DNA of 64,000 nucleotides, from positions 6,353,243-6,417,242 of the forward strand of contig NW_024881279.1 in the NCBI RefSeq assembly GCF_018691265.1. The letters run 5' to 3'. The notes beneath the pieces were generated by a model. The model had not been told where the DNA came from. It searched no databases and was given only the letters and a program-made list of their open reading frames with translations. The stretch is from Tyto alba. Lineage: Eukaryota; Chordata; Aves; Strigiformes; Tytonidae. Positions within the stretch are counted from its first letter, which is position 1. Each line of letters opens with the position of its first letter. The position numbers were made by a program, and so were the translations under genes. Shown piece by piece: positions 13,888 through 27,409 of the stretch.

Positions 13888-13912
13888 CGGGGGCCGGGGC
13901 CGGGGCCGGGGC
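13888..13912. repeat. GGGGCC hexanucleotide tract
   Basis: About four tandem GGGGCC-like units lie on the plus strand, about 8 bases upstream of the KLHL3 ATG. They would be transcribed as CCCCGG units in the KLHL3 5' UTR. The plus strand could form a G-quadruplex. Confidence 0.85.
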
Positions 13913-14039
13913 AGGCTCAGCGCCCCGGGCCCGCCATGGCTGCGAGCGGCCGCCCCCGCCCCGGGCCGCTTCCTGCGGGAGCGGAGCGCTGCGTCCCCCG
14001 GCGCGCCCCGCCGCAGCCACCGCAGCCCGCACCGCCCCC

Positions 14040-14102
14040 CGCCTCCTCCTCCCTCCCTCTTCCTCCGCCTCCTCGCAGCCTCCTCCTCCTCCTCCTCCTC
14101 CG
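14040..14102. repeat. (CCT)n polypyrimidine tract
   Basis: This is an imperfect CCTCCTCCTCC tract in the KLHL3 CpG island, upstream of the start codon. It may lie in the 5' UTR or core promoter. Confidence 0.8.
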
Positions 14103-14365
14103 GCGAGCTTGAGATCGTCTCCGGGCAACGGCAGCTGTGGAGGGCGGCCCCGCCGCGCCGCCCGGCCCCCCCGCACCCCCAGCGCCCTCCTGGGCCGGGC
14201 TCCGGTCAGCGCCGCGGGCACAACCCCGGCTGGCGGCAGCCGGCAGGAAAAAGAGGCCAGTGGTCTGCCCCGAGCCGTCCTGGCCATGGGGGTGAGCGGG
14301 AACCCACCGGGCAGCGGGACGGGAGAGAGCTGGCGGCCACGGGGAGCAGCTCTTGCCTCCCCAAC

Positions 14366-14420
14366 ATCCATCCATCCATCCATCCATCCATCCATCCATC
14401 CATCCACCCATCCACCCACC
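14366..14420. repeat. (ATCC)n microsatellite
   Basis: About 11 tandem ATCC units become ACCC variants at the 3' end. The tract sits on the outer edge of the KLHL3 promoter island and is likely length-polymorphic. Reading frames across it give an artefactual Trp-Met-Asp-Gly or His-Pro-Ser-Ile repeat protein. Confidence 0.95.
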
Positions 14421-15118
14421 CCTCGGCTGTTGATCTTACATCAGCGCCCTTGCCTCCGCAGCTCAAGAGTTGGCCTCTGGGGAGCTGGCCGATGAGCCGA
14501 GTGGCCCATAACCACTTTAATCCTTGCAATCCATAGGCTAAAAAAGAAGTTTTATAGCGAGCTAAAAATCCCCGGTACCAACCACAAGGTCAAGCCCACG
14601 CAAAGACCAGCGGCAGGAGAGGGCTGGTGATGATCAGACCTGCTGATGAGGGAGAGGGTTCCAGCTCCCCTAGGTCTCCACACTCCCTCCACAAAAAGTA
14701 GGATCTAGCCTCCAATTCCTCAATTTATAAAAATTTTGCTGTCCTTCTACGCAATCTATCAGGCCAAACACATGCTGCATAGGCAATACAGGTCCTTCTA
14801 AGCTGCAGGTACCATTTCGCCTGAAGCACTAGGCTAAACCACATCTGCCATTTTTATTCCAATTGATAGAAACACAAGGAGTTTTACTTTTTTTTTTTTT
14901 CTAATTTTATTAAAAGATTTTCTCAATCTTATTCTGCAACAATGAGGCCCTAGAGGTTAATTTTAATAAAGACAAGAAACATTTGCTTTCTTCATTACTG
15001 TTCCATTCACAAAATGTTCTTGTGCCATAGAAAGAGATAAGTAGAGGTACCAAGAGATTTCTCTTGCAAAATGCCATTCCATCACTTTTGTAAATAAAAT
15101 TACCTCACTCTTCTACAT
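14421..15118. other. Intergenic spacer upstream of KLHL3
   Basis: This is the transition from the CpG island to AT-rich sequence, with a T run near 14.89 kb. I recognise no gene or repeat family before the CR1 copy that starts at about 15119. Confidence 0.7.
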
Positions 15119-16240
15119 GTCATAGAATCATAGAATTGTTTAGGTTGGAAAAGACCTTTAAGATGATCGAGTCCAACTCTTAATCCTTAACTGCCAAGTT
15201 CACCACTAAACCATGTCGCTAAGCACCATGTCTGCACGTCTTCTAAATACCTCCAGGGATGGTGACTCAACCACTTCCCTGGGCAGCCTGTTCCAATGTT
15301 TAACAACCCTTTTGGTGAAGAATTTTTTCCTAATATTCAATTTAACCTCCCCTGGTGTAAGTTGAGGACATTTCCTCTTGTCCTATCGCTTGTTACTTGG
15401 GAGAAGAGATTGACCCCCACCTCACTACAATCTCCATTCAGTAGTTGTAGAGAGTGATCAGATCTCTCTCAGCCTCCTTTTCCTCAGGCTGAACACCCCC
15501 AGTTCCCTCAGCTGCTCCTCATAAGACTGGTTCTCTAGACCCTTCACCAGATTCATTGCTTTTTTTGGACACGTTCCAGCACCTCAATGTCTTTCCTACA
15601 GCAAGAGGCCCAAAACTGAACCCAGCATTCAAGGCGTGGTCTCACCAGTACAGGGGATGATCACTTCCCCAGTCCTGCTGGCCACACTATTGCTGATACA
15701 AGCCAGGATGTTGTTGGCCTTCTTGGCCACCTGGGCACACTGCTGGCTCCTATTCAGCCGGCTGTCCACCAACACCCCCAGGTCCTTTTCCACCAGGCAG
15801 CTTTCCAGCCCCTCTGCCCCAAGCCTGTAGCATTACATGGGGTGGTTGTGACCCACGTGCAGGACCTGGCACAGAGCCTTGTTGAACCTCAATACAATTG
15901 GCCTCAGCCCATCAATCCAGCCTGTCCAGATCCCTCAAGCAGATCAACACTCTTGTCCAACTTGGTGTTATCTGCAAACTTACTGTGGGTGCACATGATC
16001 CCCCTCATCCAGATCACTGATAAAGATATTAAACAGAACTGCCCCCAGTACTGAGCCCTGGGGAACACCAGTTGTGACTGGCCACCAACTGGATTGAACT
16101 CCATTCATCACCACTCTTCTCAAACCATGTCCTCAGCCTAAGTTTCATACATCTTTTAAAATGTATCAGCAAGGACAACTGAATAGATGCTATTGCACCT
16201 TCCACATGAGGACGTCAAAAGCCTGTTGAGAATCTTAACT
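15119..16240 (-). mobile_element. CR1 LINE fragment, minus strand, 3' end and C-terminal RT
   Basis: The left boundary CATAGAATCATAGAATTGTT is the reverse complement of the CR1 3' terminus. It is followed by the familiar CR1 3' segment (AAGACCTTTAAGATGATCGA, then CTCCAGGGATGGTGACTC). Reading the minus strand upward gives fragments of the CR1 reverse transcriptase, including SKFADNTKL near 15.96-15.99 kb. There the normal catalytic FADD box has become FADN. Frames are broken, the 5' end fades out around 16.2 kb, and no endonuclease domain is present. It is a dead, 5'-truncated copy, as is usual for bird CR1. Confidence 0.93.
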
Positions 16241-19200
16241 AGTCATCACCACCATTCTTCAGATAAGAAAAATTAATACATCTGGAAGTTACTGGACTTT
16301 ATCAAAGTCACATGGGGATGGAGAGTCAAGAGTCCTGATGTTTAAACACCATTTGGCAGCCTTCCCATAAACAGAATAAATACAGATAATGCCATGAAGT
16401 CAAGGCTCACTCAGGATTCAAGCAAAATTCCTGCATTTCCCCTTTGAGAATGCTGTTAAACTATCAGTTTAAAAACATCCAGATCCTCAAGTATTTCCCG
16501 AGTGTTCATTTGTTCTTACACTCTTGATGCACAACATGCAAAACTGCAAGACATGAGTTCAAACTAGAGAAAAAGTAACTATACTAAAAATAGTAGAATT
16601 TACCTAGAGTAAGTCCCATTGAGTAAGTCCCTCAGTAATCATAAAAAGTCCAGATACAAGATCAAGTCCTGAAATTGCTGCAAAGTACCAGTGTATTTTT
16701 ATTAACACATAGTCTTTAAATAACAAAATATCAGGCTTTCACCATAAAAATCTACATCTCACTTCAGTGAAGCTGGGAACTAGGCACCTAAGTTGAACCA
16801 CGCTAGCAATACCTTCTTACATGCTTTGCCCCACCAGCACGTGTACTGCTGAAGTCTATAAATGCCGAGAGCAACCACAGAAATGTAAATCCCAGTGAGA
16901 GACAAGAGCAAACCAGTGAATAGTCCTTGCCAGAATGAGACAAAAGCATGTTTCAGTAACCAACAATTATCTTTGTAGTAGCCTTGCAAAATAATCATGT
17001 CTGGGTAACAACCCCAATATAAAAATTTCTTGCTTGTTTTTAAGTGCAAAGATTGGTATCTTGAAAAAGCATCCAGTTAAAAGGAATCAGTAACACCTGA
17101 TGGGTGGAATATTTCCAGCCTCTTTCAAAAATTTCTACTCCCAAGTAGTCCTAAATTCCTCCCACATCTAATCTACCTTCAATCACTGACAACCATATAT
17201 AACCAATGCTCAGAGTAGAAAGGGCCACAGAATGCCTGTTCCAGCCAGTACCACCATCCCTTGGCCCACCAAAACCTTTCCGGATTCCTGCAACAACCTT
17301 CAATCTACAGTGGAAGACCAAACTCCCCAACTCTGACAAGCTATAGGTAGAGGAGAGATCACAGCACTGCCAGTGTCCCTACGACAGCAAGGAATTTCTT
17401 CATCAAAAATGCCAGGAAGGGAGGGAATAAAAATAATCCCTGCCAACCTGATCCAAAACTCTCTCCTAGCCCAAAGTCTGGCAGCTGGTTTAACCCTGAG
17501 GTTGTAAGTAAAGCACATTGAGTACTTCCGAGAATTCAATTCTGTGAAGAGCACCAACACACTTGGACAACACCCTGTCAACCTCCATGGCTTCAGAAGA
17601 AGCCAGAAAGAACCCTCCTCCCAAAAAAACAAAAGAAAGCAAACTGCACCAAGGTGGAAAAAAGCCCTTCCTGCCTCAGCAAGGTGAACTGTAAGAACCC
17701 CAAATCTGCTGGAATTTAGAGCATGCCACATTGCTTTCACATACAACCAAAACATCAGCTAAAGTTCAGCTACAACAGCAACTCACAGGGATCCAAGTTA
17801 CCACAAGGCTCAAAAGGAAACTCCGGGAGACCTTCTAGGTAGGGACCTTTCCAGAGCTGGAATCACTGACTGATGTTTGGGCAGCTTAAGGGACTCCAAC
17901 TGAAGCACTGTTTCCTGAAGGACATAATTTGTAGAGGAGAAAAGGATGGAGTATCCACCCCCCTTTTCCCCCCAGGACCCTGCTCCCCAGTCAGAGATGC
18001 TGCACGTCACCTGCCTCTGGGGCTGTTGCCCTCTGCTGGTAGATGTCCCATTTTCACACTCCTGTCTGCCACAGGCCAGCAAAACTGGGGTTTATGAAAT
18101 GTGTTTTCCTTTGATTTTTAACATAAATCACATTTCTTAAAAAAAAGTAGTGCTTTTACTCCAGTAGTTTCACCATAAGGTTACCACCTTTAGAATAACA
18201 ACCTCTGGCCACCTAACCCCCCAGGCTGTGATTTCTGGGATTCAGCCATTCTATTGCTCACCCTACAGAGCAGTAACAGATCAGCTGCAAATGTTCTTCC
18301 TGCTCCTCCCCTTACTCTTTCCTGTAGCACAAGCAATGGATGTCACCCGCAGTCAGCTGTGTCAGAAGCACAGACTTCCTGCCCTGTAGTCATATTACGT
18401 ATTTATCAGAAACTTGCTGGAAGATTTTCAGATAGATTTTACGGTTTAGGATTGACCGCTCAGAAGGAAAAATTAACATTCAGGAAGAAAGCTGTAAAAA
18501 CAACTATTGTGGGCACTGGAACAAAGGCAAAGGCCAATTTTCAGATATCCAAACACTATCAAGTGCCTCTGCCTCATGAGTCCTTAGTTTTGACTCCCAT
18601 TTCCGTACTCACTGAAGTGTACAATTTTTGCTACAGGCTGAACACATGGACTTGAGAAGTTTAGGCTAAAGTCCAAAATGTGGGATTTTTTTTCCCCAAA
18701 ATTTTTGCTGAAGTGTTAGCATATAATTTCAATCTGATTCTTCGTCTTTATAATATATCCCTTAATGTTTCCACTACTACCTTCTGTAATAAGGGGAAAT
18801 TACTCACATGCTTCATTAATATGTTGTATGGCTTAATTAATATTTGTATACTGTAACTCTGAGAGACCAATATAAACTAAGCTACTCTCATTCAGGATCT
18901 TGCTACCCCAACCCAAGTATCTTTACTATTACTCCCTGTACACTCATAGCCTCACTCCTTGAAATTTTTTAAAACATTTTTTGTTCTTTGCAAAAGCCAA
19001 GAAACAATCCACCACCCTAGTATTGTAACACAACATGCTGCAACATTAACACGAATGAGTAAATCACACAGCTGCCACACACAAAAATTTAGGCAAGATT
19101 GTTTCTGCAGGCACATTATTTTACCTGAACAGAGAAAGCTGCCTCATGCAGCATGTCTTCCTCACAGATAATGGACTATCCTTCATTATCCTGCTTGCTA

Positions 19201-21632
19201 TTTTCATGGCAAAAACCTTTTTCTGCTCAATCTCCATAGCATATTCAGAGTGGGAACTGTATGTCAGGGGCTCAGCTCAGGTTTCTGTTCACTTACTGGA
19301 CTTTTGTGGTGTGCTTTTCAGGGCTCAGCTTTCCCATCCTCTCTCTCCACACAGAAGTGAACCCTGTGAGGGAGAAAGAAAACACGCTTTGAGAGGGCAA
19401 TAGAGAGCGTGTGGCACCAGCTCATTGCAACACTTTCAGCCTAGAGCAGCACCAGCAATAAACCAAGCCCTGCTCTTCCTTCCCAGTTTCCCTTCCAAAG
19501 GCAGTTGTTTCTCAACTCCTTCTCAGCTGACTCCCCAGTACACAGAAAACAAGAGCTCCCCATTGCCACCAGCTACACATAAACTCAACATAGCATTTCC
19601 AAAACATACATAGTGCTGACTCATCACCAACTCATGCCTCAAAGAGGCTTTGAAAGTAACATTGATACCACAGAGCAGAAGCCCAGATTCTAGCTGGGAC
19701 TGGATGAGGAAAAGAAAACTCCAACAACAACTTCTAAATTATATGATTACAGAAAAAATAATTTGCCTACATTTAAAATTGCAGAAAATAATGGACAAGT
19801 AGGCATAAAGGGAAAAGGACTTGTCAATTCACACCAGGTTACTTATAGCAAAGGCTTGAAACCTTCCCTTGTGTACCTGGGGATCTCTCTTTTTCAGGAG
19901 GATACATCTCTAAAAATAACAGTAGAAAGCCAACATGACTTTTCTTGCAGATGCACTTTACTAAATATCCTATGCAAGAGGCATTAGCAATTACAGCCAC
20001 AACCATCCTGCAGTTCACCAGTCATCTTAGGGGGAGAAGTCCTGAGCTTTCAGTCAGACAGGACTCAAAGGAGTTCTCTCCAGTATTATTATTCCAGCAG
20101 TGGTAGAAAGAAAACAATTAAACAAGCCCAAATGAAATCACACAGTGAAGGACTTTGGACAAATCTGTTACGCAGTAAACTTAAAAGATTACTAAAACCT
20201 GAAAAGGTACTAGATAATCACACAGAGAGAAGTGGGAATTTAGCATCATAAATCTTTCACAAGACTGCAACCCAGCCAGGGAGCATTCGGTGAGCCCGAA
20301 ACCAGAGGACATCCCTTTTGAGGAGGCAGAGAACCTGGAAGATGAAATAGGAGTAAACTATTTCAAAACACAGCTGACAGCGCCGTGCTTTTACACATGT
20401 AGGTAAGCACCGCCTCCCCCCAGGGCCATGCCCTGCCCCTGTTGTAATGCATTCATCAGGGTGTGTGGTTGGGAGAGGGAGGCTCTCCACTGAAGCTGTG
20501 TTAGTATGCAGTAAAGAAAACAAGATTATTGATCCACAGAGAACAAGTAAAAAGAGCATGAACCTCCAGTCCCAAGCACTACTCGCGCATTTTATCCATC
20601 ATTGCTTTAATCCAAGTCTATGCTGGGAATAGGGGCCAAACTCCTGATCTTTCTTCTTCCCAATCAGCGCCTGCAGTGACTAGACTCATGCTTCCTTCCC
20701 TCCAGGATATTGTGGAAAGCAAAATTTCTTACAAAATAAAAATCCATTGTAAAACCAGAGAAAGCAACAAAAGTTATAGAAATAACTGAAGAGACTGAGA
20801 TGATACTCATTTTCTATATTGACTAGATTGCAGACTATCAGCACATTTTCTAATGTGTAACTTCACATGCCTTTCAAATTCAAAACAGTATTCCCAGCGA
20901 GAACGGGGCTTCTGTGGGACGAACTATTGGCAATTCCACAGTATAAAGTAGTATTTGAACAACTGAAGTATTTTCAGATTTGTCAGCTCTCATTCTGCGT
21001 CTAAGGAATTTTTCTGCAATGTTCATCAGTGATTTGTACTTTGATGGTAGAGAGGAAATGTGCATCTTGACACATTTCTAGCCAGAAACTTAATCCCTTG
21101 CTAAAGTGGCATTGATTCCTTACCGCATTACACATGAAAATATATTTATAGCAGTTTAATGAAAGTAGTATGTATCAAAATTACACATAGCTCTACATAG
21201 TACAGTTCTTTTTTTTTTTTTTTTTTGAGGAAAAGCTGTTCTTTCCAAATCTGTATATTTTCCATTTGTGAAAGCATTCAGGAACGACACTGTATGCATC
21301 AGACTAAGAGGGTTAATATCCAGATGCCTCAGACAGATGGCATTATTAGTCTGACTGGGCCTGACATCTAGTTTTCAAAGGTAAGGAGCTTTGGTTACTT
21401 GGATGCCTGACAATCTGAGAATAGCCAATGCTCTAAGCTTTCTAGAATAGCAATAGGCAATACTACAGCTTTGCCTAATAAACTTTTAGCCAAAAAAAAA
21501 AAAGTTACACCAAAATCAACCACACTGACAAAGTACTTAGGAAAATGCTGCTGCATCTTTTAGTTTAGGACTCCTGCTGGCAAAGGCTGAACCAAAGACA
21601 GAGAACAGCATTTGAATTCTATTTTTTATGCC

Positions 21633-21652
21633 TTTTTTTTTTTTTTTTTTTT
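21633..21652. repeat. Poly(T) tract
   Basis: A T run of about 20 bases with no recognised element attached. A second run of 18 T lies at 21209-21226. Confidence 0.9.
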
Positions 21653-24600
21653 AATACAGCCTAAATCTGAAGTGTTCCACCTTTCTAAACTGTTCAGTTT
21701 ATTCAGTAGATAGAACTACAGGAAATACAAGAATCTGAAGAATGTCTCTTCTGAACCAAACTACAGCTTTACAGCCCTTGCTCCTTCAGTGTTCCCACTA
21801 TACATGAATGTTTTTAAGGGGAATACAGATACGTATGATTAAATCACTTAGAACCATACAAACAAGAGGTATTGGTGCAAAAGTCACTATATATTTCCTT
21901 CCCTTTCTATATAACTGAAATTGAGGAGAGTTCTGGGAGCAGAGAAGGCAAAAAGACTCGGATTTGTCAAAGGACACCAAGGAGGAAAGCACTCAACTCC
22001 ATCAGCTCCTTTACGGGTTCTAGTATACAGGTAAATGAAAGAAAATTCCTTGTAAAGATGTAAGACAAAAGTCTTTCTGCTATGTAAGAAATACTCACCT
22101 AACACCCATCAATAGTAGTACTTACATTACAGTACAAATAAATACTACTAAAGGTAAGTGGAAGTATAGATAATGTATGTGTATACAGCCACATACCAGA
22201 AATAACAGAGTAGTAATATTTCAATACGAGACCTAAAAAAAGCCCATCAACAAAGCAAACAGCGCTTGTTCAGACTGGCTCAAAACTCCTTATGATGTGT
22301 TTGCACTGTGAAACACATTTTAGAGTGAAGCAGGGATGTAACTGTTTTACTCACTTAAGAGATACAAAAATAAGCAGAAAACTCATCTTTAAGGGATGCA
22401 TACACCAGATCACAGAATCAGTTATGCAAAAAATACTAAATAACCCATTGTTTTGTAAACTACACCTCTGGCTAAGGTGAAAGATTGACATTTTGGGCGT
22501 TACACTTTCAATCATCTAATATTAATCCAAGGTATTATATAGACACATAGTTTGAGAAACATATGGGAAATGCTTTCTTCCTATTAAAAAACTTAGAAAG
22601 CAGAAGTCCGTAACAACTTATACCATGCAAATGTCATACAAACGGTTGATTATGTGATAAACAGTAATCCACAATAGCTGCAACAGGACAAGCAATCCTT
22701 TTCAGAAGGCTTGTATAAGCTACCTGCTATTAGAAAACCAATCATCTCAGACTGAAGGAGCAAAATCCCATTCTCACAAAAAGTACAACGCTTTTGTTTA
22801 CTGTGTGCATATCAGAAAGGCGTCCTTCAGTTTTATTTTTTAGAGATTAACAATTTCAACCAAACTTTCACATTTTAGAAAGAACATTTTGAGGTACATA
22901 GAAAAAAAGAAGCTGCTCTATTTTCAGACTTGAATGGGGGTCCTCAGCACCACTCAGGCTCAGACCCTTTTCAGCAGCAATAGGAATGCCCTTGTATTGT
23001 GACAATAGTATCAGCTGACGGCAGGATAATAAACCAGTGTTCTGACCTATACCATCCACTTAGGTCTTTCATCCCTAAATGAAAGCAAAATTTGCTTTAC
23101 AGAAGGGATCTAAGTTGCGTGGGAGGGGCAGGGAAGGAAGAACGCCATAAAGCATTTGAGAACTTCACATTTTTAACCATTTTAAGTATTTTGGCTTCAC
23201 TTGATCGTTAAGTACATATGCACAAAGTATTTAATAGCATTTAAGCACACCTCCTGCCCACGCCCCCGCCATGCACGCCCTCAGCCTCCCCACAGGTCTG
23301 CACTCCGCTGAGCAGGACTGGCAGTCCAAGAGCTGGCACCGCAGCTCCACACCACTCGCAACTATTTCAGCACACAACACAACCCCGAAAGCTTCCTCAA
23401 TTCTAGAGGGTAAGGATTGTCCACCTAAGGGCACTACATGAGCCTGCAGGCCAAGGCGCAACTTTTGTTTTGCAAATCTGTCCAAGCTGTAACACAGTGA
23501 CCCACAGAGATTTCCTGTGATCAAAGCTGTCTCAGCTGTTACGGCTGTAATAAACTACCTTCTCATCACCTAAGGTTAGAACAAACAAGTGAGAGGTACT
23601 TCCACTGATTTGTGCAAGTACCAATTCATTACATATACAGGTGTTTTGCATGTTTCTTTTTAACGCAGTAGTCATCAGTATTACAGAAGTGTATGTTAGG
23701 CTAATTTTATTAGCCAAATAAAATTTACAAGCCACACAAGAAGCAGAATCAAGAATTATACTTTATACATGAATACCCATTACTATTAAAAAACTGTGCA
23801 CATCACGACACACTGAGCTATACTGTGATACTGTAGTCTCTGAAAAGCTTTGTTTTGGGGAATTTATTTTTGTTCACACGGATTACAAAAATAAAAATAA
23901 CATCTGTGTTTTAAGAAAACTACTGTACTTTTACTTTCATTATTAAATACTGAAAGTAAACTTATTGCTCTCACTTGCTATTTCTCACAGGTGAAACCAA
24001 CACAATCCAGCATTCATTCCTGAGGGCCATTAAATTACCAAGATAATTTCAGACACATACTTTAGAACTAAACTAAGGAATGGCAAACAAGTTACTTTAT
24101 TTCTATCTCTGTGACCATCCTAGAGCAACTGAGCAGTTTCAAACTTTATTTACGTGCCAGCTATATGCTTCATCTTAGTTCTTCCTATGCACCTCTACGC
24201 AAACAAACCCACACAGGTCGGAAAATTACTAAATAGCATTAAATACATAGGCAAAGCTTTAGCAACAAATCTCTTGTTTACTAGGATCTGTACTAAAAAC
24301 TGGTTTATATGCAGAGAGTCGTTAAGTCAGTGTCTTTAATGCTATCCAATACAGATTTGCATCTCTTTCTACATTCCATGGTACATCCTAGCATTACTGC
24401 CCCTTACCAAACAAGCGCTTTCATGAGCCCCTCAAACGTTACCTGCATTGTCACAAGGAAGTCCTTGCTCCTGAGTGACAAGAGGTCAGAAAAGAGCAAG
24501 TCCCACCTACTCAAGACACTCACCACAAAACATTGTTAAAGAGATGACAATCTTTGAGAGACAAATTAGGTAGCATACTCTAACATAGGTGCAACTTCTG

Positions 24601-26056
24601 GGGTCTACTTTTTATTCTAGAAGACGTTAGTCCTACAAGAGGATTATTACATAGAGGTAATAAAACAGCATGTTTCAGTACAATTCTCAAAATCAAGGTA
24701 CAGCTTGGCAACACTGTCAGATTTCACACAAAGTCAGTTTTTTAAAAAACTACTTGTTTCTAGTATCAACATATTTTCATGGCACACGACGTGCAAATAC
24801 CATGAAGCTATAGTTGGTGCACAAATCTTTACCTTCCCAAGTCAAATGACAAGCCACATCACAGAAGTGAATTTAACTATTTCTTTCAAAGCCAGGCTGT
24901 CCATTAATAAGGTTAAGGCAATTCATCATTGCAAGGGACTAAATCATATGCCCAAACTAACACAAGACCTAGGACTCAGTAGTTCATTTCAGCTGCAAAA
25001 ATGAAAGCTGTGCTTCAAGTGAAGTTTGAGGATGACTGTCCAACATGGTTTTAAAGTGCAAAGGTAAAGTAAAAAACTTCAAACCCAGTGAACTGAAATA
25101 AAACCAAGCACCTGAAGCTGTCCGCCAACAAAAGCTGGTACTTACAGTGTTTTACAAATACTGCTCTGAAATGACTTGCACCTTCAACAACGTATCAGTG
25201 ATACTGGTTCACAACAGAGGCTAACAAGCTTCTTAGATAAAAAAATTACAATAGAATTGCAAATAGCAAGTTACTTGGTACCTATTTATAAAAGCTATGC
25301 CAAAGAGAACCAGTTTCACTGTAAGAGCCATAAATTATCACAGTCAAGAGAGAACTCAGCTCTTGGCTTAAATCCTGATACCAAACAGTTGCCCTGTTTA
25401 TTTAAGCTCACATAGGTAATTAAGTCGATGCTAGCTTTACTTCTAATAGCAACAAAACCTTATTTCAACTAAAGTCAGCATCATGTTAGATTGACATCAA
25501 AGACTGACAATACCTTGAAATTTCATGCGAAATCCCTCAGCCCAGAAGCAAAGCCCTAGACTTTTAACTTTCCACTGAAATCAGTGGGAATTATACGCTT
25601 AGTATCTTGCGTAGCTGGAGCACAGCAAAAATCAGCTTTTAGATGCAGTCCCATAAAGCATCAGCATTAAAGACTAAGTGCTTTGAAACATTAAGTCCAA
25701 ATAACTTTGTACTTCTTAAATCCATGCCCCATATCATACATACTCTCACTCAAGCATATAAGGAATTCAAATCTTTATTTGATATCCATAAACCCATAAA
25801 CGTTGCTATTCTATATTTCTATGCAGGAAGGCAGTTTTCCCCTAAAACATTATGCTTTTTAATAAACAACAAACTTTAATTCTATTGCGTGAAAGGGCTA
25901 CAAATATACATTTGTTAATCAAGCAGACTACACAGATATTTTTGCTTTACAACTGGCACCTATGTTACTGGTACACTTAGCTGGCTCATCTATCATAGCA
26001 CTTTGCCCACATAGTTTAGATTATCACTTTTTGAAACATGGGCAATTGCAATTATT

Positions 26057-26076
26057 AAAAAAAAAAAAAAAAAAAA
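26057..26076. repeat. Poly(A) tract
   Basis: An A run of 20 bases preceded by ATTATT. I could not identify a retroposed body upstream of it. Confidence 0.9.
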
Positions 26077-26891
26077 TGTGCCGAGGCAGGTATTGCAAAT
26101 CCATTCATTTTTTCCAGTCAATACTCATGGAGCCCATCTTTATTCACATGCAGATGTCATTGCATTCTACACCAGTCATCTAGTGGCATAAAATAACTTT
26201 AAAAAGTCTAGTACAAGTGTTAGCAAACCAATTTTACTCCTGCTGTAACGAAGCCTGCAGCAAGGGGCTGCCATCCTGTCGGTAGATGGTGCTGCGAGAG
26301 ATTCTCGGGGAACTTTAACGAAGGACAATAGTTCAAGTGAAAAGTCTGTTAACCGGGTACTATGAAAACAAGTATGCATTTAATAGAAGGGATAAATGAC
26401 GACCCTTTCCTGGAAGGAATCATACACAGACAAACCGATAAAGAGGACTTGAAACTAAGCAATCGGAAATTCTGAACATTTTATATGAATGAAGCACATG
26501 CTTAACACAAACTGTTTCTTCAAAACTACACAGTACATACGTTGATGGAAAAGTCCTATAGAAAAAATTGACCAACCATGTCAGCACGTCAAACTGCCTA
26601 GTACAAGATGGTGGATGCACACAAACTGCATGAGAACGAATATTTAAAAAACAGACCACATCCACGGATTAGTACTTCAAAAATTTCTCTGTCGACTGTT
26701 TGAAAACCAATATCCACTAGGGGGGTAGCAAAAAAGTCAGTTAGGACCTTTACTGGCAATAAAATATTTACTCTAAGTACATAGAGATTTTAAAGCAGAA
26801 CGCTTGCTTCAAACCTAGAAAAGCCTTAAAACCGTACGGAATGGATCCTAGGAAAAAAAATTAGACATGTAAAGGTCAATGAACACAATGA

Positions 26892-26897
26892 TTTATT
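26892..26897 (-). terminator. Candidate HNRNPA0 polyadenylation signal
   Basis: AATAAA on the minus strand, about 515 bases after the stop codon, in a locally A/T-rich context. The signal is canonical, but its use is not shown by sequence. Confidence 0.45.
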
Positions 26898-27409
26898 TAA
26901 AAAATAAAAAACGTAAAAACGATTTTTTTTTCTTCCTTTACAGAAATGTTAATTTCAGTCATGGGATCCGAGATTTTGTAGAAAAAAATGTAGTAGCCAG
27001 GTATCGAGTCCTTACAACAAAGGAAATTCCCCCATAACCCTCCCCAGTTTTTACTCCAGATCAGCAAGACACTTCCCACCCCATACCCCCAAAAAACAAA
27101 TTAAAACAAGACATTTTTTCGTTGCTAGTATAAAAACGACCAAGGTCCAAGTAATAATAAAAAAATAGAGTCCATCAATGACTGTAACACAAAGTATGTG
27201 TATGTGGGGCCCAGTCCATCTTCAGAGAGAAAGAAGTGGCACAGGCAGCAGAGGCGACCCCCAGGGGGCATTTAGGAGCTGCTCCCACAGCAGGGAGGCA
27301 TTTAAAAGGAGCTGCCCTTCGGCGAATGAGGGGAGAAACCATTTAGAAGCTGCCCTGTATCAAAGGGAGGGCTCTCCACGCCACCCCCAATGCGTATGGG
27401 CGCTCCAGC
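26892..27409 (-). other. HNRNPA0: HNRNPA0 3' UTR (proximal form)
   Basis: This stretch lies directly downstream of the HNRNPA0 stop codon on the minus strand. It starts GC-rich near the coding region and becomes AT-rich away from it. The plus-strand TTTATT at 26892-26897 is AATAAA on the minus strand, a plausible poly(A) signal, and would place cleavage near 26870-26880. Longer 3' UTRs that use more distal signals cannot be excluded. Confidence 0.55.

Larger units (their letters stand above)
13650..14340 (-). promoter_or_regulatory. KLHL3: KLHL3 CpG-island promoter and 5' UTR region
   Basis: A sharp rise in G+C and CpG density, relative to AT-rich flanks, spans the short first coding exon at 13867-13880. 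On the minus strand it includes the 5' UTR and presumed transcription start upstream of the ATG. No TATA box is evident, which fits a CpG-island promoter. The island carries GGGGCC repeats (about 13888-13912) and a polypyrimidine CTCCTC stretch (14040-14102). The long open frames through it on both strands are products of the stop-poor GC composition, not genes. Confidence 0.8.
16241..26870. other. Intergenic spacer between KLHL3 and HNRNPA0
   Basis: About 10.6 kb of AT-rich sequence shows no recognised protein-coding exon. It contains T or A homopolymers (21209-21226, 21633-21652, 26057-26076). Part of the right side could belong to a long HNRNPA0 3' UTR, because several minus-strand AATAAA motifs occur (plus-strand TTTATT, for example at about 25771 and 23860). 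An 89-codon open frame on the minus strand at 16780-17049 looks membrane-like, but matches no family I know. Confidence 0.6.

Noticed and set aside
13568..14536. Several long frames (up to 313 codons) on both strands through the KLHL3 CpG island
   Set aside because: Stop codons are rare in such GC-rich DNA. The translations are low-complexity Pro/Arg/Ala/Gly sequence and include the ATCC microsatellite; the only supported coding segment is the 14-base KLHL3 exon 1.
16780..17049. 89-codon hydrophobic minus-strand frame with Cys/Trp-rich segments
   Set aside because: It looks membrane-like, but I could not relate it to tetraspanin, MS4A or other families, and no splice sites of convincing quality flank it. 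Chance open frames of this size are expected in this AT-rich spacer.
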